64,000 nt of DNA, taken from the NCBI GenBank assembly GCA_903953895.1, contig CAJBLH010000013.1, forward strand, positions 38,064 through 102,063, in the 5' to 3' direction. This DNA is from an uncultured Desulfobacteraceae bacterium. GTDB taxonomy: Bacteria; Desulfobacterota; Desulfobacteria; Desulfobacterales; Desulfatirhabdiaceae. The notes below the pieces were generated by a model. The model saw only the letters and a program-made list of their open reading frames with translations. It did no database searches and was not told the origin of the DNA. The translations under genes and the position numbers were made by a program. Below are positions 51,096 through 60,739 of this stretch, in pieces (the stretch's first letter is position 1; each line of letters begins with the position of its first letter).

Positions 51096-53190
51096 CTGTC
51101 AGTCTCACTATACCCAAGGATTGAATTCGCATACTGGATAAGATATCATTATAAGATAATATCACCAGATTGGGGATAAACCGGTCCACCAGTTTTCTCA
51201 AATGCAATCGAATCTGCACTGAACACAAAATAATCGGCTGAAGGTTCTGAGAAGTGAACTTTTCCAGATTTCTGGCGATTTGCCGGATGATTTTCTGAGA
51301 AATCTCCGGCTCAATGGCCAGAAAACTGCCCTGGGCACTCTGCTGAAGGGATTGCATCATCAGATTTTCAATCGCATGATCCATTGTCATCAGCGTAAGC
51401 GTTCCTTCCGGCGAAGTATACAGACGAGTAATGGTTCGGGCCAGGCCATGACGAACATATTCGGTCAGCATATCCAGATCCTTTGTCACCGGAGCCCAGT
51501 CTGCAAGGGTTTCCAGGATGGTCAGCAGATCACGGATCGGGATCTGTTCGACCAGCAGGTTTTGAAGAACCTTCACCACTGATCCTAGTGAAAGCAAATT
51601 CGGTACCAACTCTTCAACAATCCTGGGATAAGCTTCTTTAAGGGTATCCAGAAGTTGCTGGACTTCCTGTCTTCCCAGATATTCATGCGCATGTTTTCTG
51701 ATGACATCGGTCAGATGCGTGGTCAGCACTGTTGGAAGATCTACCACCGTGTATCCTTTTCCCATGACATTTTCTTTGTCATTTTCTTTGATCCAATAGG
51801 CGGGAAGGCCAAACGTCGGCTCTTTGGTCGGAACGCCGTCGATTTTTTCCTGGGTCACACCTGGATTCAAGGCCAGATAATGATTGAGCATCAGATCGCC
51901 TCTTGCCACCTCGTTGCCTTTCAGTAAAATCGAATACTCTCCGGGTTTCAACTGCATATTGTCCTGAATGTGAACTGATGGAACCAGAATCCCGATATCC
52001 TGGGCAATCTGCCGGCGAACGGACTTGATACGTTCCAGAAGTTCACCGTTCTGTGCGGCATCCACCATCGGAATCAGGCCGTACCCTACTTCCAGCGCCA
52101 GAATGTCCAGGGGCGGCATCAGTTTAACCGATTCCGGCGCTCTGGCCTTCGCGGATTCAGCTTGAGCCGTATGGACGGCTTTTTCTTTATCGGATTGCGC
52201 CGATTTTGAAAGGATAAATGCCAAGCCCCCGGTCACCACTGAAAGCGTTAAAAAGGGAATTGTCGGAAGTCCCGGAATCAGAGCAAACCCGAAGAGAACA
52301 GAACTGGCAACGGCGATGGCGCGCGGCTGAACCAGAAGCTGAGAGGTTATCTCATTTCCCATGCTCGAATCTGAGCCAGCGCGACTTACAATGATACCAG
52401 CCGCTGTTGAAATGATCAGTGCCGGAATCTGACTGACCAGTCCATCACCCACCGTAAGCAGCGTATAATTTTGGGCGGCATCAGAGAACTCCATGCCGTG
52501 TTGAAAAATGCCGATTCCCAAACCGGCAATAATATTGATCAGGGTAATCAGAATACCGGCGATGGCGTCTCCCCGAACAAATTTGTTGGCACCGTCCATC
52601 GCCCCGTAGTATTCGGCTTCCTGAGCAACCAGCCGCCGTCTGATTTTGGCTTCCTGATCATTAATGAGCCCGGCGTTTAAATCTGCATCGATACTCATCT
52701 GTTTGCCCGGCATGGCATCCAGGGTAAACCGGGCGGCAACTTCAGCAATCCGGCCTGCGCCTTTGGTAATAACCATGAAATTGATAACAACCAGAATCAG
52801 AAAGACAATGACTCCAACCAGATAATTGCCGCCGACAACAAAGTTGCCGAAAGCCATGATCACATGACCTGCGGCATCCGTTCCTTCATTGCCATGAAGC
52901 AGAATCATCCGGGTGGAAGCCACATTCAGTGAAAGCCTGAACAAAGTCGTAATCAGAAGGATAGAAGGAAAAGAGGACAGATCCAGGGGTTTTTGAATGT
53001 ACATTCCCACAAGCAGGATGACCAGTGAAAATGTGATATTGAAGGAAAGCAGCAGATCAAGAATGATGGTTGGCAGCGGTACGATCATGATCATCAGGAT
53101 GGCAATGACTGCTACCGCCATGATAACATCCGCGCTTCGCGTCAGGCGGGCAAGCTGTCCTGCAAAAAAATTCTGTGCAGCAATTTCCAT
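51085..53190 (-). CDS. flhA: Flagellar export gate protein FlhA
   Basis: This 701-residue protein has eight N-terminal membrane helices (about 20-310) containing the conserved FHIPEP-type segment, for instance RIAEVAARFTLDAMPGKQMSIDADLNAG. The cytosolic domain of about 340 residues includes ALEVGYGLIPMVD and VVDLPTVLTTHLTDVIRKHAHEYLGRQE. It is the main gate component for type III flagellar export. It overlaps flhF by 11 bases. Confidence 0.95.
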   Translation of the reverse strand: MEIAAQNFFAGQLARLTRSADVIMAVAVIAILMIMIVPLPTIILDLLLSFNITFSLVILLVGMYIQKPLDLSSFPSILLITTLFRLSLNVASTRMILLHGNEGTDAAGHVIMAFGNFVVGGNYLVGVIVFLILVVINFMVITKGAGRIAEVAARFTLDAMPGKQMSIDADLNAGLINDQEAKIRRRLVAQEAEYYGAMDGANKFVRGDAIAGILITLINIIAGLGIGIFQHGMEFSDAAQNYTLLTVGDGLVSQIPALIISTAAGIIVSRAGSDSSMGNEITSQLLVQPRAIAVASSVLFGFALIPGLPTIPFLTLSVVTGGLAFILSKSAQSDKEKAVHTAQAESAKARAPESVKLMPPLDILALEVGYGLIPMVDAAQNGELLERIKSVRRQIAQDIGILVPSVHIQDNMQLKPGEYSILLKGNEVARGDLMLNHYLALNPGVTQEKIDGVPTKEPTFGLPAYWIKENDKENVMGKGYTVVDLPTVLTTHLTDVIRKHAHEYLGRQEVQQLLDTLKEAYPRIVEELVPNLLSLGSVVKVLQNLLVEQIPIRDLLTILETLADWAPVTKDLDMLTEYVRHGLARTITRLYTSPEGTLTLMTMDHAIENLMMQSLQQSAQGSFLAIEPEISQKIIRQIARNLEKFTSQNLQPIILCSVQIRLHLRKLVDRFIPNLVILSYNDILSSMRIQSLGIVRLTDAD

Positions 53191-53308
53191 GATTTATCCT
53201 CATAAAAGGAAATAGATTGAGTTTGCAGGAAAATTATGCATGAATTATGCCAGAATAGCATTTAAAGGAAAGATTAACGATTGATTGCGGGGGTGTTCGA
53301 CAACCGTA

Positions 53309-54370
53309 TCAGCGGGTGCCTTTCAAGCGGTAGACATAGGCCAGTATCTCGGCGACGGCCTTGTACATATCGAACGGAATGAAGGCCCCGATGTCCACGG
53401 ATTTGAACATGGCGCGAGCAAGGGGTTTATTCTCGATAACGGGAATGCGGTTGGACTTGGCGATTTCCTTGATTTTTTCGGCAATGTAGCCCGCACCTTT
53501 GGCTATGACTTGCGGGGCTTGCATGTTTTTAGAATCATATTTGAGGGCAATGGCGAGGTGGGTTGGATTGGTAATGACGACCGTGGCCCCCGGAACATCC
53601 GCCATCATTCGGCGACGGGACATCTCCATCTGAATCGATCTGATGCGGGATTTAACCTTGGGATCCCCCTCGGACTGCCGGGATTCTTCCTTGATCTCCT
53701 GTTTGGTCATCCGGAGATCTTTTTGATGCTGCCACCACTGAAACAGATAATCCAGACCAGCAATGGCCGCCATGGCCAGAAAAGTATACAAGCAGATTCG
53801 CAGCGATATTCTGCCGAAAAAAGTCCAGATATCCATCACATCCATGTGGATCAGTAACGGCATGGCCTGGGTCTCCTTTTTGATCAGAGAATAAGCCAGC
53901 CAGCCCAGCACCAGGATTTTTGCAAGAGCCTTCAATACATCTACGGAAGATCGTACGGAGAACAATCTGCCGACCCCCTGAATCGGGTTTAGCTTTGAGA
54001 ATTTTGGGGACAGGGATTGGGTGGATATCGTAAACCCGACCTGAAAAACATTTGCCGCAACCCCTAGAACAAGTGTTGCCAGCATCACCGGTGATACGAT
54101 CAGTGCAAAATCCATCATCACGTTGAGAATCAAGGTTTGAATGGAATCATCTCTTAAAGAAATTGTTCCCATACCGCCGAGGTATCGCTGCATCAGCGCG
54201 GCCATTCGGCTAACCATCCAGGATCCGGATGCATAAAATGCGACAATCGCGCCCAGAAGAACCAGTGCGGAAGAAACCTCTTTGCTGTGAATGACCTGGC
54301 CTTCTTCTCTGGAATCTCTCTCGCGCTTGGGTGTTGCCTGCTCGGTTTTCTCCTGATCGTTCTCCGCCAT
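53309..54370 (-). CDS. flhB: Flagellar export switch protein FlhB
   Basis: This 353-residue protein has an N-terminal charged start (NDQEKTEQATPKRERDSREEGQ), four membrane helices and the cytosolic domain with the self-cleavage site NPTH (VVITNPTHLAIALKYD). The cleavage changes export substrate specificity from hook to filament. It lies between flhA (118 bases) and fliR (10 bases). Confidence 0.95.
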   Translation of the reverse strand: MAENDQEKTEQATPKRERDSREEGQVIHSKEVSSALVLLGAIVAFYASGSWMVSRMAALMQRYLGGMGTISLRDDSIQTLILNVMMDFALIVSPVMLATLVLGVAANVFQVGFTISTQSLSPKFSKLNPIQGVGRLFSVRSSVDVLKALAKILVLGWLAYSLIKKETQAMPLLIHMDVMDIWTFFGRISLRICLYTFLAMAAIAGLDYLFQWWQHQKDLRMTKQEIKEESRQSEGDPKVKSRIRSIQMEMSRRRMMADVPGATVVITNPTHLAIALKYDSKNMQAPQVIAKGAGYIAEKIKEIAKSNRIPVIENKPLARAMFKSVDIGAFIPFDMYKAVAEILAYVYRLKGTR

Positions 54371-54380
54371 GGGTTTTTCC

Positions 54381-55163
54381 CTATTGCCCCATCAGTTTCA
54401 TGATCTGAACAATTTCCTTTCCGAGCCCGTTCAACAGTTGACTTAAAAATGTCATCATCATCGGAAGCGAAAGAGAAAGAAAGAGAAATCCAATTAAAAT
54501 GTTGACCGGTGTCGCCACCATAAAGACATTCATCTGTGGAACGGTTCGGCCGACCAGTCCCAGACCCAGACTGACCAGAAGCAAAGCGACGATCACCGGT
54601 GACCCCGCCCTTACAGCGATTACGAACATATCTCCGGCAGCCTGCGTGAGGCGGGCCATCAGATTCCCTGAAGAATGAAATCCGAAAGGCGGAATCAGCG
54701 TAAAACTCTCGACCAGCGCCCGGATCACCCAATGATGGGCATTTGTCGTCAAAAAAATCAAAAGAGCAAACATATAAATCATCTGGGAAATGACGGGTAC
54801 CTGAGTACTGGACATGGGATCGATGACATTGGCGACACTGAAGCCCATTTGAAACGCCACCAGCTCGCCGGCCAGTTGAATGCCGGTGAATACCAGCCGG
54901 ATCAGGTAGCCGCTGATGACGCCGATGAGAATTTCACCGGCAATGCCGATGACAAAAGGAACCAGGGATGGCGCCGGTGAAACCGGCTCCAGCTTGACAA
55001 TCGGATAAAGCACCAGGGTAATGGTAAAACAGAGTCCGATCTTGAATGTCGTGGGAATATTCCGACTGTCAAATACCGGCACCATCAGTGTCATTGCACT
55101 GACACGCACAAAAATAAACAGAAAGAGCTGAATCTGAGGCAGAGAGATGCTGAGTGTGGTCAT
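54381..55163 (-). CDS. fliR: Flagellar export protein FliR
   Basis: The track start (TTG, 55196) lies inside fliQ; the ATG at 55163 (MTTLSISLPQIQLFLF) fits the family N-terminus and gives 260 residues. Membrane helices and motifs of FliR are present: LVFTGIQLAGELVAFQMGFSVANVIDP, and LGLVGRTVPQMNVFMVATPV. It forms the export gate with FliP and FliQ. It follows fliQ by four bases. Confidence 0.92.
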   Translation of the reverse strand: MTTLSISLPQIQLFLFIFVRVSAMTLMVPVFDSRNIPTTFKIGLCFTITLVLYPIVKLEPVSPAPSLVPFVIGIAGEILIGVISGYLIRLVFTGIQLAGELVAFQMGFSVANVIDPMSSTQVPVISQMIYMFALLIFLTTNAHHWVIRALVESFTLIPPFGFHSSGNLMARLTQAAGDMFVIAVRAGSPVIVALLLVSLGLGLVGRTVPQMNVFMVATPVNILIGFLFLSLSLPMMMTFLSQLLNGLGKEIVQIMKLMGQ

Positions 55164-55167
55164 GCAA

Positions 55168-55437
55168 TCAACGAACGGTTGTCGGTAAATTGACAATGAC
55201 GTTACGGGTAAAATCCACCATAATCTCCATCATCCAGGGAAAGAAGACGATCAGGGCGATTCCGACTGCAATCATTTTGGGAATCAGCACCAGCGTCATT
55301 TCATTGATCTGTGTTGCAGCCTGAAACACGCTGACCAGAACTCCGGCAATCAGTCCCACCACGAGTACGGGCATGGACAGCAAGGCTGCTGTTTTCATCG
55401 CTTCCATAAAAAAACTCGTTACGAATTCCGGCGTCAT
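55168..55437 (-). CDS. fliQ: Flagellar export protein FliQ
   Basis: This 89-residue protein has two membrane helices (about 17-38 and 53-73). The FliQ motif AGVLVSVFQAATQINEMTLVLIPK lies between them. It is part of the FliPQR gate. It lies 15 bases after fliP and its stop lies four bases before the preferred fliR start. Confidence 0.92.
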   Translation of the reverse strand: MTPEFVTSFFMEAMKTAALLSMPVLVVGLIAGVLVSVFQAATQINEMTLVLIPKMIAVGIALIVFFPWMMEIMVDFTRNVIVNLPTTVR

Positions 55438-55452
55438 CGGGCAGTACTCCTT

Positions 55453-56250
55453 TCACACGAATCCTTTGACCAAAGACCCCACAATCAGTTGCCAGCCATC
55501 CACTAGGACAAACAGGAGCAATTTAAACGGCAGGGAAATCATGATGGGCGGAAGCATCATCATGCCCATGGCCAGCAGGACACTGGCAACCACCATATCA
55601 ACGATCAGAAATGGAATAAACAGCAGAAACCCGAGTTGAAAAGCCGTTTTAAGCTCGCTGATGATAAATGAGGGAATCAAGACCATTGTCGGGATATCCG
55701 CCGGAGTATCGGGCCGTTTAAGCCCCACAATTTCAACAAAAAGCGCCAGATCTTTTTCCCGGATCTGTTTGTACATAAATTTGCGAATGGGAATCAACGC
55801 CGTATTCAGCGCCTGTTCAGCGCCGATTTTTTTCTCAAGATAGGGCTGGAGGGCATTCTGGTTGACATCCTGCCAGACTGGGGTCATGACATAAAAAGTC
55901 AAAAACATGGCCAGACCGATCAGAATTTGATTCGGCGGCATCTGCTGGGTGCCCATCGCTTGGCGAAGTAAAGAGAACACGATAATGAACCGTGTAAAGG
56001 ATGTCAGCATGATCAGAATCGCCGGAGCAATGGACAACAGCGTCAGGATTGCAAAAATCTGAATCACGACGGATACGTCTTCAGGCCCCTTGACTTTGTC
56101 CATAGCGATGGAGATCATCGGGAAATTACCTGCCGGCTGCGGATCAGCCCCCCAGACCACAGATGCCATAAGCATTCCGACGGCCATAAAGCAGATGGTT
56201 CTTCCTGACTGGTGAAGCATAGAAGACAAAATGTTCTGGATGCACATCAT
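55453..56250 (-). CDS. fliP: Flagellar export protein FliP
   Basis: This 265-residue protein has a signal peptide ([15 protein letters not shown]) and four membrane helices. The FliP motifs [35 protein letters not shown] and [37 protein letters not shown] are both present. It nucleates the export gate. It lies between fliO (about 46 bases) and fliQ. Confidence 0.95.
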   Translation of the reverse strand: MMCIQNILSSMLHQSGRTICFMAVGMLMASVVWGADPQPAGNFPMISIAMDKVKGPEDVSVVIQIFAILTLLSIAPAILIMLTSFTRFIIVFSLLRQAMGTQQMPPNQILIGLAMFLTFYVMTPVWQDVNQNALQPYLEKKIGAEQALNTALIPIRKFMYKQIREKDLALFVEIVGLKRPDTPADIPTMVLIPSFIISELKTAFQLGFLLFIPFLIVDMVVASVLLAMGMMMLPPIMISLPFKLLLFVLVDGWQLIVGSLVKGFV

Positions 56251-56296
56251 GGCAACCCGATGAGTTCATTATTTATCGCTTACCGCTTAGGCAGCA

Positions 56297-56635
56297 TCAA
56301 TCTGAAACCGTCTGCTGCCCCCTGCCGGCCGATATCTGGTCTGCCGATATCCGTTTTCGAATGTCTGCATCCACAATTTTATCCAGCAGCTCCATGCGGT
56401 CTCCGGCCATGCCGATCACCAGAACGGCGCCCGGAACTTCAACAAGAGCGATTTGTTTTTTTATCCCTACAGTACGAACATTCAGTACGCGGATCAGCGA
56501 ATCCGTCTTCCCGATAAAACCGGCATGAAAAAAACGCTTCATCAGGTGAAGACAGGCATACAGGCCCCCTGAAAGAACAACCAGAACCCCCAGCATCTTC
56601 ATTACGGTATAAATGATATTGGGCTGATCAATCAC
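56297..56635 (-). CDS. fliO: Flagellar biosynthesis protein FliO
   Basis: This 112-residue protein has one membrane helix (about 8-28) and a short cytosolic domain with VLNVRTVGIKKQIALVEVPGAVLVIGM, typical of FliO. FliO helps assemble FliP. It overlaps the end of fliN by four bases. FliO is poorly conserved in general, so the call also rests on position. Confidence 0.82.
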   Translation of the reverse strand: MIDQPNIIYTVMKMLGVLVVLSGGLYACLHLMKRFFHAGFIGKTDSLIRVLNVRTVGIKKQIALVEVPGAVLVIGMAGDRMELLDKIVDADIRKRISADQISAGRGQQTVSD

Positions 56636-57006
56636 CGCAGTCTCTCGATCCGTTCCATGGGGCTGATGATTTCCGTCAGGCGAATCCCGTATTTCTCATT
56701 AACGACAACAACTTCACCTCTTGCAATCAACCGCTGATTGGCAAGCACTTCCAGTGTCTCACCGGCGACTTTGGACAATTCAACAACAGAGCCCTGCCCC
56801 AGTTTCAGAAGATCATTGATCATCAAGGTGGTTCGGCCCAGCTCGACAGATATCTCCAGGGGGATATCCAGGATAAAATCCATATTGTATTTTTGAGCAG
56901 CGGGCTTATCGGCTGATCTGCTTTGGGCGCGTGACGCAGCCCCGGTTGTTCCTTGGTCGGGCCTCGATGCGCCGGATTTGATTCTATTGGGATCGCCCAC
57001 TGTCAT
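56632..57006 (-). CDS. fliN: Flagellar motor switch protein FliN
   Basis: This 124-residue protein has a disordered Ser/Arg/Gln-rich head and the SpoA domain from about 42: FILDIPLEISVELGRTTLMINDLLKLGQGSVVELSKVAGE and LIARGEVVVVNEKYGIRLTEII. It forms the lower C ring. It starts inside the end of fliM (23-base overlap). Confidence 0.93.
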   Translation of the reverse strand: MTVGDPNRIKSGASRPDQGTTGAASRAQSRSADKPAAQKYNMDFILDIPLEISVELGRTTLMINDLLKLGQGSVVELSKVAGETLEVLANQRLIARGEVVVVNEKYGIRLTEIISPMERIERLR

Positions 57007-57985
57007 GATGATCTCCTTTAGGGCTTAGCAACGCGGTAATTTCAACCGCACGATTTCCTTTGGCGATTCCGGGAAACCCCATATATTTTGGGACGCTGCC
57101 AATGCTTAGGGTAATCAGGTCATCCGGACCTGAATTGAGTTTGAGGATATCCGAGACCTGAAGATTCAGCAAATCGCTAACGGATTGAACCGTCCTTCCC
57201 AGTTCCGCAATCACCTCAACGACCGTGTCGTCCAGCAAGTGTTCCAGTTGAGGCTTCCAGGCATAGGCCATGTCTTTTTCTCTTAGATATTTGCTTGACA
57301 GTCTCTCTTTTATCGGCTCCAGCATCAAGTATGAAACACAGAGATAGATATTGCCTGAAAATTCTTTTCCATGCAGGAGAAATACAATGACCATCACCAG
57401 ATCGCTGGAATTGACGATATGAACAAATTCGGATTTGGTTTCTATTTTTTTCAATACGATTTTGACAGGGAACAGAAATTCCCAGGCTTTCTCGAAATTG
57501 GACAATACTTCAACGGCAAATTTGCGCATCATCCGTAACTCGATCAGGGTGAAATCCCTGACTTGGGTCAAGGGTTTTCCGTCTCCTCCGAACATGCAGT
57601 CGATCAAAGAAAATACAAGGTCCGTTTCAATGGCCAGAAGGCCAGACCCGATCAGGGGATCCATGCTGAAGATATTGTAGCAGGTCGGATTGGGAAAGGC
57701 TTTGATGAAGTCACCATATTTGACCATCTCCGTAGATACCAGGGAAACTTCAATGGCACGCTGAAGGCTTCCGGAAAGCGAGCCCTGAAGGGTTCCGGTA
57801 AACTTGTCGTAGACCTCTCCCAGAGCATAGAATTCGTCGCGCATGATAATACGCTGGGACGTCAGGTCATAGGTCTCGACTTTGGGTCCCTGCGAAACGA
57901 CATCTGCTTCAAGATTGACTTCGCCCTTGGCCATCGCACCGAGAAGGGCGTCAATTTCTTCCTGCGACAATATCTGGTCAGACAT
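56984..57985 (-). CDS. fliM: Flagellar motor switch protein FliM
   Basis: This 333-residue protein has the N-terminal CheY-binding segment ILSQEEIDALLGAM, the GGXG-like middle domain (SMDPLIGSGLLAIETDLVFSLIDCMFGG), and the C-terminal SpoA domain. CheY-P binds the N-terminus to change rotation. It lies 14 bases after fliL and overlaps fliN. Confidence 0.95.
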   Translation of the reverse strand: MSDQILSQEEIDALLGAMAKGEVNLEADVVSQGPKVETYDLTSQRIIMRDEFYALGEVYDKFTGTLQGSLSGSLQRAIEVSLVSTEMVKYGDFIKAFPNPTCYNIFSMDPLIGSGLLAIETDLVFSLIDCMFGGDGKPLTQVRDFTLIELRMMRKFAVEVLSNFEKAWEFLFPVKIVLKKIETKSEFVHIVNSSDLVMVIVFLLHGKEFSGNIYLCVSYLMLEPIKERLSSKYLREKDMAYAWKPQLEHLLDDTVVEVIAELGRTVQSVSDLLNLQVSDILKLNSGPDDLITLSIGSVPKYMGFPGIAKGNRAVEITALLSPKGDHHDSGRSQ

Positions 57986-57999
57986 AATGGCTCGATGCG

Positions 58000-58464
58000 T
58001 TATTGAATGACAAATTCCGTAAAATAAATTTTTTTCACCATTTCTTTACCCAGCAAACCGTTTAAATCGGAGACAATTTCGGTGCGCAGCGAATGCTTTC
58101 CTTCCGTGGTCTGGAGTTCCTCCACCTTTCTGGAAGGAAGAATCATCAATATGCTGTCCCGGATTTGCGGTAGCCTTTTCGTCATCTCTTCGGCAAATTT
58201 AGACTCCCCCAACTCAAGACCCATGGTGATTCTCAGATACCTCTTACCGCCCTGATCCGAAAGATTCACAATAAAAGGTTCAAGCGAAAAAATCGGGCCG
58301 ATGCCGCCTTGCTCGGTTTTTTCAGCCGTTTTAGCGGATTCTTCCCCGGATCTAAGATTATCCAGCGAGGAGAGCTTCTGCCACATCATGAAGAATCCAC
58401 CGCCGATGATTGCCAACACGATCAGTGAAACAGCCGCAATAATAATGATGTTTTTCTTTGACAT
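58000..58464 (-). CDS. fliL: Flagellar basal-body protein FliL
   Basis: This 154-residue protein has one N-terminal membrane helix (IIIIAAVSLIVLAIIGGGFFMMW) and the FliL periplasmic domain: PIFSLEPFIVNLSDQGGKRYLRITMGLEL, RDSILMILPSRKVEELQTTEGK, and KKIYFTEFVIQ at the end. FliL surrounds the stator units and supports torque. It follows the stator genes and precedes fliM. Confidence 0.93.
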   Translation of the reverse strand: MSKKNIIIIAAVSLIVLAIIGGGFFMMWQKLSSLDNLRSGEESAKTAEKTEQGGIGPIFSLEPFIVNLSDQGGKRYLRITMGLELGESKFAEEMTKRLPQIRDSILMILPSRKVEELQTTEGKHSLRTEIVSDLNGLLGKEMVKKIYFTEFVIQ

Positions 58465-58465
58465 A

Positions 58466-59194
58466 TTATGAATCCATCATCTCCAGAACGATCTCGACAC
58501 GTCGATTTTTTTCCCTGTTGACAGGGCTGTCATTGGGGTAAATCGGCTTGGAATCTCCGTAACCCACTGCTGAAAGACGCTGAGGCGCTATTTTTCCGTT
58601 ATCGATAAAATATTTGACCACATGCACGGCTCTGGCAATTGAAAGCTCCCAGTTTGATGGAAAGCGCATGCTTCGGATCGACACATTGTCGGTATGTCCT
58701 TCAACACGAATGGCGAATCGATTGCTCTGAAGAATCAATATGATTTTATTCAGAACGGGATAGCCTTCAAACCGCAACTCTGAAACACCACTTTGAAAAA
58801 GAATGCTGTCCGAAAGGGTGAGACTCAACCCCTGCGGGGTTTGTATCACCGTTATTTCGGGAAGACCGGCCAAATCATCGATCGCATGCTGCGTCTCTTC
58901 TGAAAACCCGGCATCCACAGTTGAATCACCACCGGAAATTTCCTGAGCCGTCGGCAGGACAGGTCTGACAACCTGAACAGCCGTTTTTTTACCTTCGAGG
59001 AGTACCCCCAGTGCGCTCTGAAGTGAACCGACAAGCTTTTCGGATTTTTGGGCATTGATATTGCCCATTGCAAACAGCAGAACAAAAAATACCATCAGCA
59101 GGGTGATCAGATCGTTAAAAGTAATCAACCACCCCGGAGGATTCTCTGTTTCTTGTTCTGTTTCGATCGTGATTCTACTATGATTTTCTCTCAT
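58466..59194 (-). CDS. MotB-like stator protein (second stator set, Asp present)
   Basis: This 242-residue protein has a membrane helix WLITFNDLITLLMVFFVLLF that keeps the ion-binding Asp (Asp28, as in PomB/MotB). The C-terminal OmpA domain has IRVEGHTDNVSIRS and NREKNRRVEIVLEM motifs. It is the true B subunit of the stator set formed with the MotA-like protein at 59948. It overlaps the neighbour MotB-like gene by four bases. Confidence 0.88.
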   Translation of the reverse strand: MRENHSRITIETEQETENPPGWLITFNDLITLLMVFFVLLFAMGNINAQKSEKLVGSLQSALGVLLEGKKTAVQVVRPVLPTAQEISGGDSTVDAGFSEETQHAIDDLAGLPEITVIQTPQGLSLTLSDSILFQSGVSELRFEGYPVLNKIILILQSNRFAIRVEGHTDNVSIRSMRFPSNWELSIARAVHVVKYFIDNGKIAPQRLSAVGYGDSKPIYPNDSPVNREKNRRVEIVLEMMDS

Positions 59195-59940
59195 TGAACA
59201 ACCTTTTTAATTTCATTTCGAAAAAAAAGGAGCTCAACCCGGCGATTCCCGGCTCTATTCTCCGGGGTATCATTGAGGAAACGGGGTTTGTACTCGCCAA
59301 AACCCGCCGCCTGCAACCGATCACCGGCAATGAGGCATTTATCCAAAAGATACCTGGCGACGTTTACGGCCCGTGAGGTGGACAATTCCCAATTGGATGG
59401 ATACCGGCTGGTTCGGATGGGCGTATTGTCCGTATGCCCTTCAATGCGAAGACTGTAAGAAGGATAATTCGAAACAATCGTTCCCACATGCTCAATCAGC
59501 TTTCTGGCTTCCGGCAGCAGATCCGCCTGACCTGCTTGAAACAAAATTCTGTCGGAAAGCTGAAGAACGACCCCCTTTTCCTGCACCGACACTTTGATGT
59601 CATTTTCTATCCCCAATTCGCCGGCCATCGCTTGCACATTGCTATATATACCTGCCAGCTCACTGTCAACAGTTACCATATCGGGTGCAACCGGCAACGC
59701 TGATTCGCCGGATTCAAAGCGCTGTCCGCCGGTAAAAACACCAACGGCCGTTGAAAATGACCGGCCCACTTGAACCAGCTTCGACCGGTCTGTCACCGAA
59801 TATGCACACAGCAGGATGAAAAAGCACAGCATCAGGATGATAAAACCGGCATATACGACAGCCCAGGAGTTACCAGGGACAGGGGAAGGATCGCTCGCCA
59901 TACGATATCGGGATTTGGGGTTCATGATGCCGCCGAGCAC
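59191..59940 (-). CDS. MotB-like protein with the ion-binding Asp replaced by Gly
   Basis: This 249-residue paralogue has an OmpA domain (RIEGHTDNTPIRTS, NRAGNRRVELLFF) and an N-terminal membrane helix reading AVVYAGFIILMLCFFILLCA. Gly stands where stator B subunits carry the essential Asp, so ion conduction through this subunit is unlikely. The start is a GTG with AAGG five bases upstream, or ATG at 59925. It sits between the MotA-like gene and the Asp-containing MotB-like gene. It may form mixed stators or anchor them, as non-conducting OmpA accessories do. Confidence 0.85.
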   Translation of the reverse strand: MLGGIMNPKSRYRMASDPSPVPGNSWAVVYAGFIILMLCFFILLCAYSVTDRSKLVQVGRSFSTAVGVFTGGQRFESGESALPVAPDMVTVDSELAGIYSNVQAMAGELGIENDIKVSVQEKGVVLQLSDRILFQAGQADLLPEARKLIEHVGTIVSNYPSYSLRIEGHTDNTPIRTSRYPSNWELSTSRAVNVARYLLDKCLIAGDRLQAAGFGEYKPRFLNDTPENRAGNRRVELLFFRNEIKKVVQ

Positions 59941-59947
59941 AGTGGCC

Positions 59948-60718
59948 TTAATTTCGCATTGGTTGTTTTTGAAGCACTCGCGGTGAAATAAATGCTTTCA
60001 GTTTTTGTTCCACAATCCGGTGATTATCTCCTGCCTGAATCGCCAGAATGCCTTCCAGAATCATCTGCTTGACCAGCATCTCCTGCTTGCTGCGGGTTTT
60101 GAGCTTTCCGGCAATGGGGTTAAACAGCAGGTTGGCCAGAACAGATCCATAAAACGTGGTCAGCAGGGCAAGCGCCATCGGTGCGCCGATCAGTGCGGGA
60201 TCATTCATCTGTCTGAGCATCTGCACCAGACCGATAAGGGTTCCCAGCATTCCCATCGAGGGCGCATAGGCACCCATGGTTGAAAATATTTCCGCTCCGA
60301 TTTTATGGCGCTCCCCGACATAAGCGATCTCCGTGGACAACACATCTTCAATGGCGCTGGATTCCATTCCATCGATCGCCATCTGAATCCCCTTGACCAG
60401 AAACGGATCATTCATATTCTTCAACTGGGATTCAAATGAAAGAATACCTTCAGCCCGCGCTTTTTTGGCAATTTGCACCATGATGGGAATCAGCTTCATC
60501 GGGGATTGATGGCGGTGCATAAATGCATTTCTGGCAATGCCGACAACACTCATCACTTCAGAAATCGGATATGCAATCAGCGTAGCACCCATGGTTCCAC
60601 CAATGACAATCATCAGAGAAGGATAATCCAGAAACCATATCCCCGGCCCTCCCATCAAAATGGCGCTGACCACCAGGACTGCCGCCACCAGGATGCCCAG
60701 CAGTGTCGTGATGTCCAT
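59948..60718 (-). CDS. MotA/PomA-like stator protein (second stator set)
   Basis: The ATG at 60718 with AGGAG ten bases upstream is better than the track's TTG at 60736. The 256-residue protein has four membrane helices (TLLGILVAAVLVVSAILMG, SLMIVIGGTMGATLIAYP, SMGMLGTLIGLVQMLRQM, ALLTTFYGSVLANLLF) and a cytosolic loop. It resembles PomA more than the E. coli-type MotA at 30949. It forms the ion channel with the MotB-like subunit at 58466. It may be sodium-driven, but no decisive residue is visible. Confidence 0.9.
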   Translation of the reverse strand: MDITTLLGILVAAVLVVSAILMGGPGIWFLDYPSLMIVIGGTMGATLIAYPISEVMSVVGIARNAFMHRHQSPMKLIPIMVQIAKKARAEGILSFESQLKNMNDPFLVKGIQMAIDGMESSAIEDVLSTEIAYVGERHKIGAEIFSTMGAYAPSMGMLGTLIGLVQMLRQMNDPALIGAPMALALLTTFYGSVLANLLFNPIAGKLKTRSKQEMLVKQMILEGILAIQAGDNHRIVEQKLKAFISPRVLQKQPMRN

Positions 60719-60739
60719 AAAAACCGGTCTCCTCAATCA

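Noticed and set aside
52945-52957. TATCCTTCTGATT-like match to the activator palindrome inside flhA
   Set aside because: It lies in coding sequence in a single half-site and shows that short matches occur by chance.
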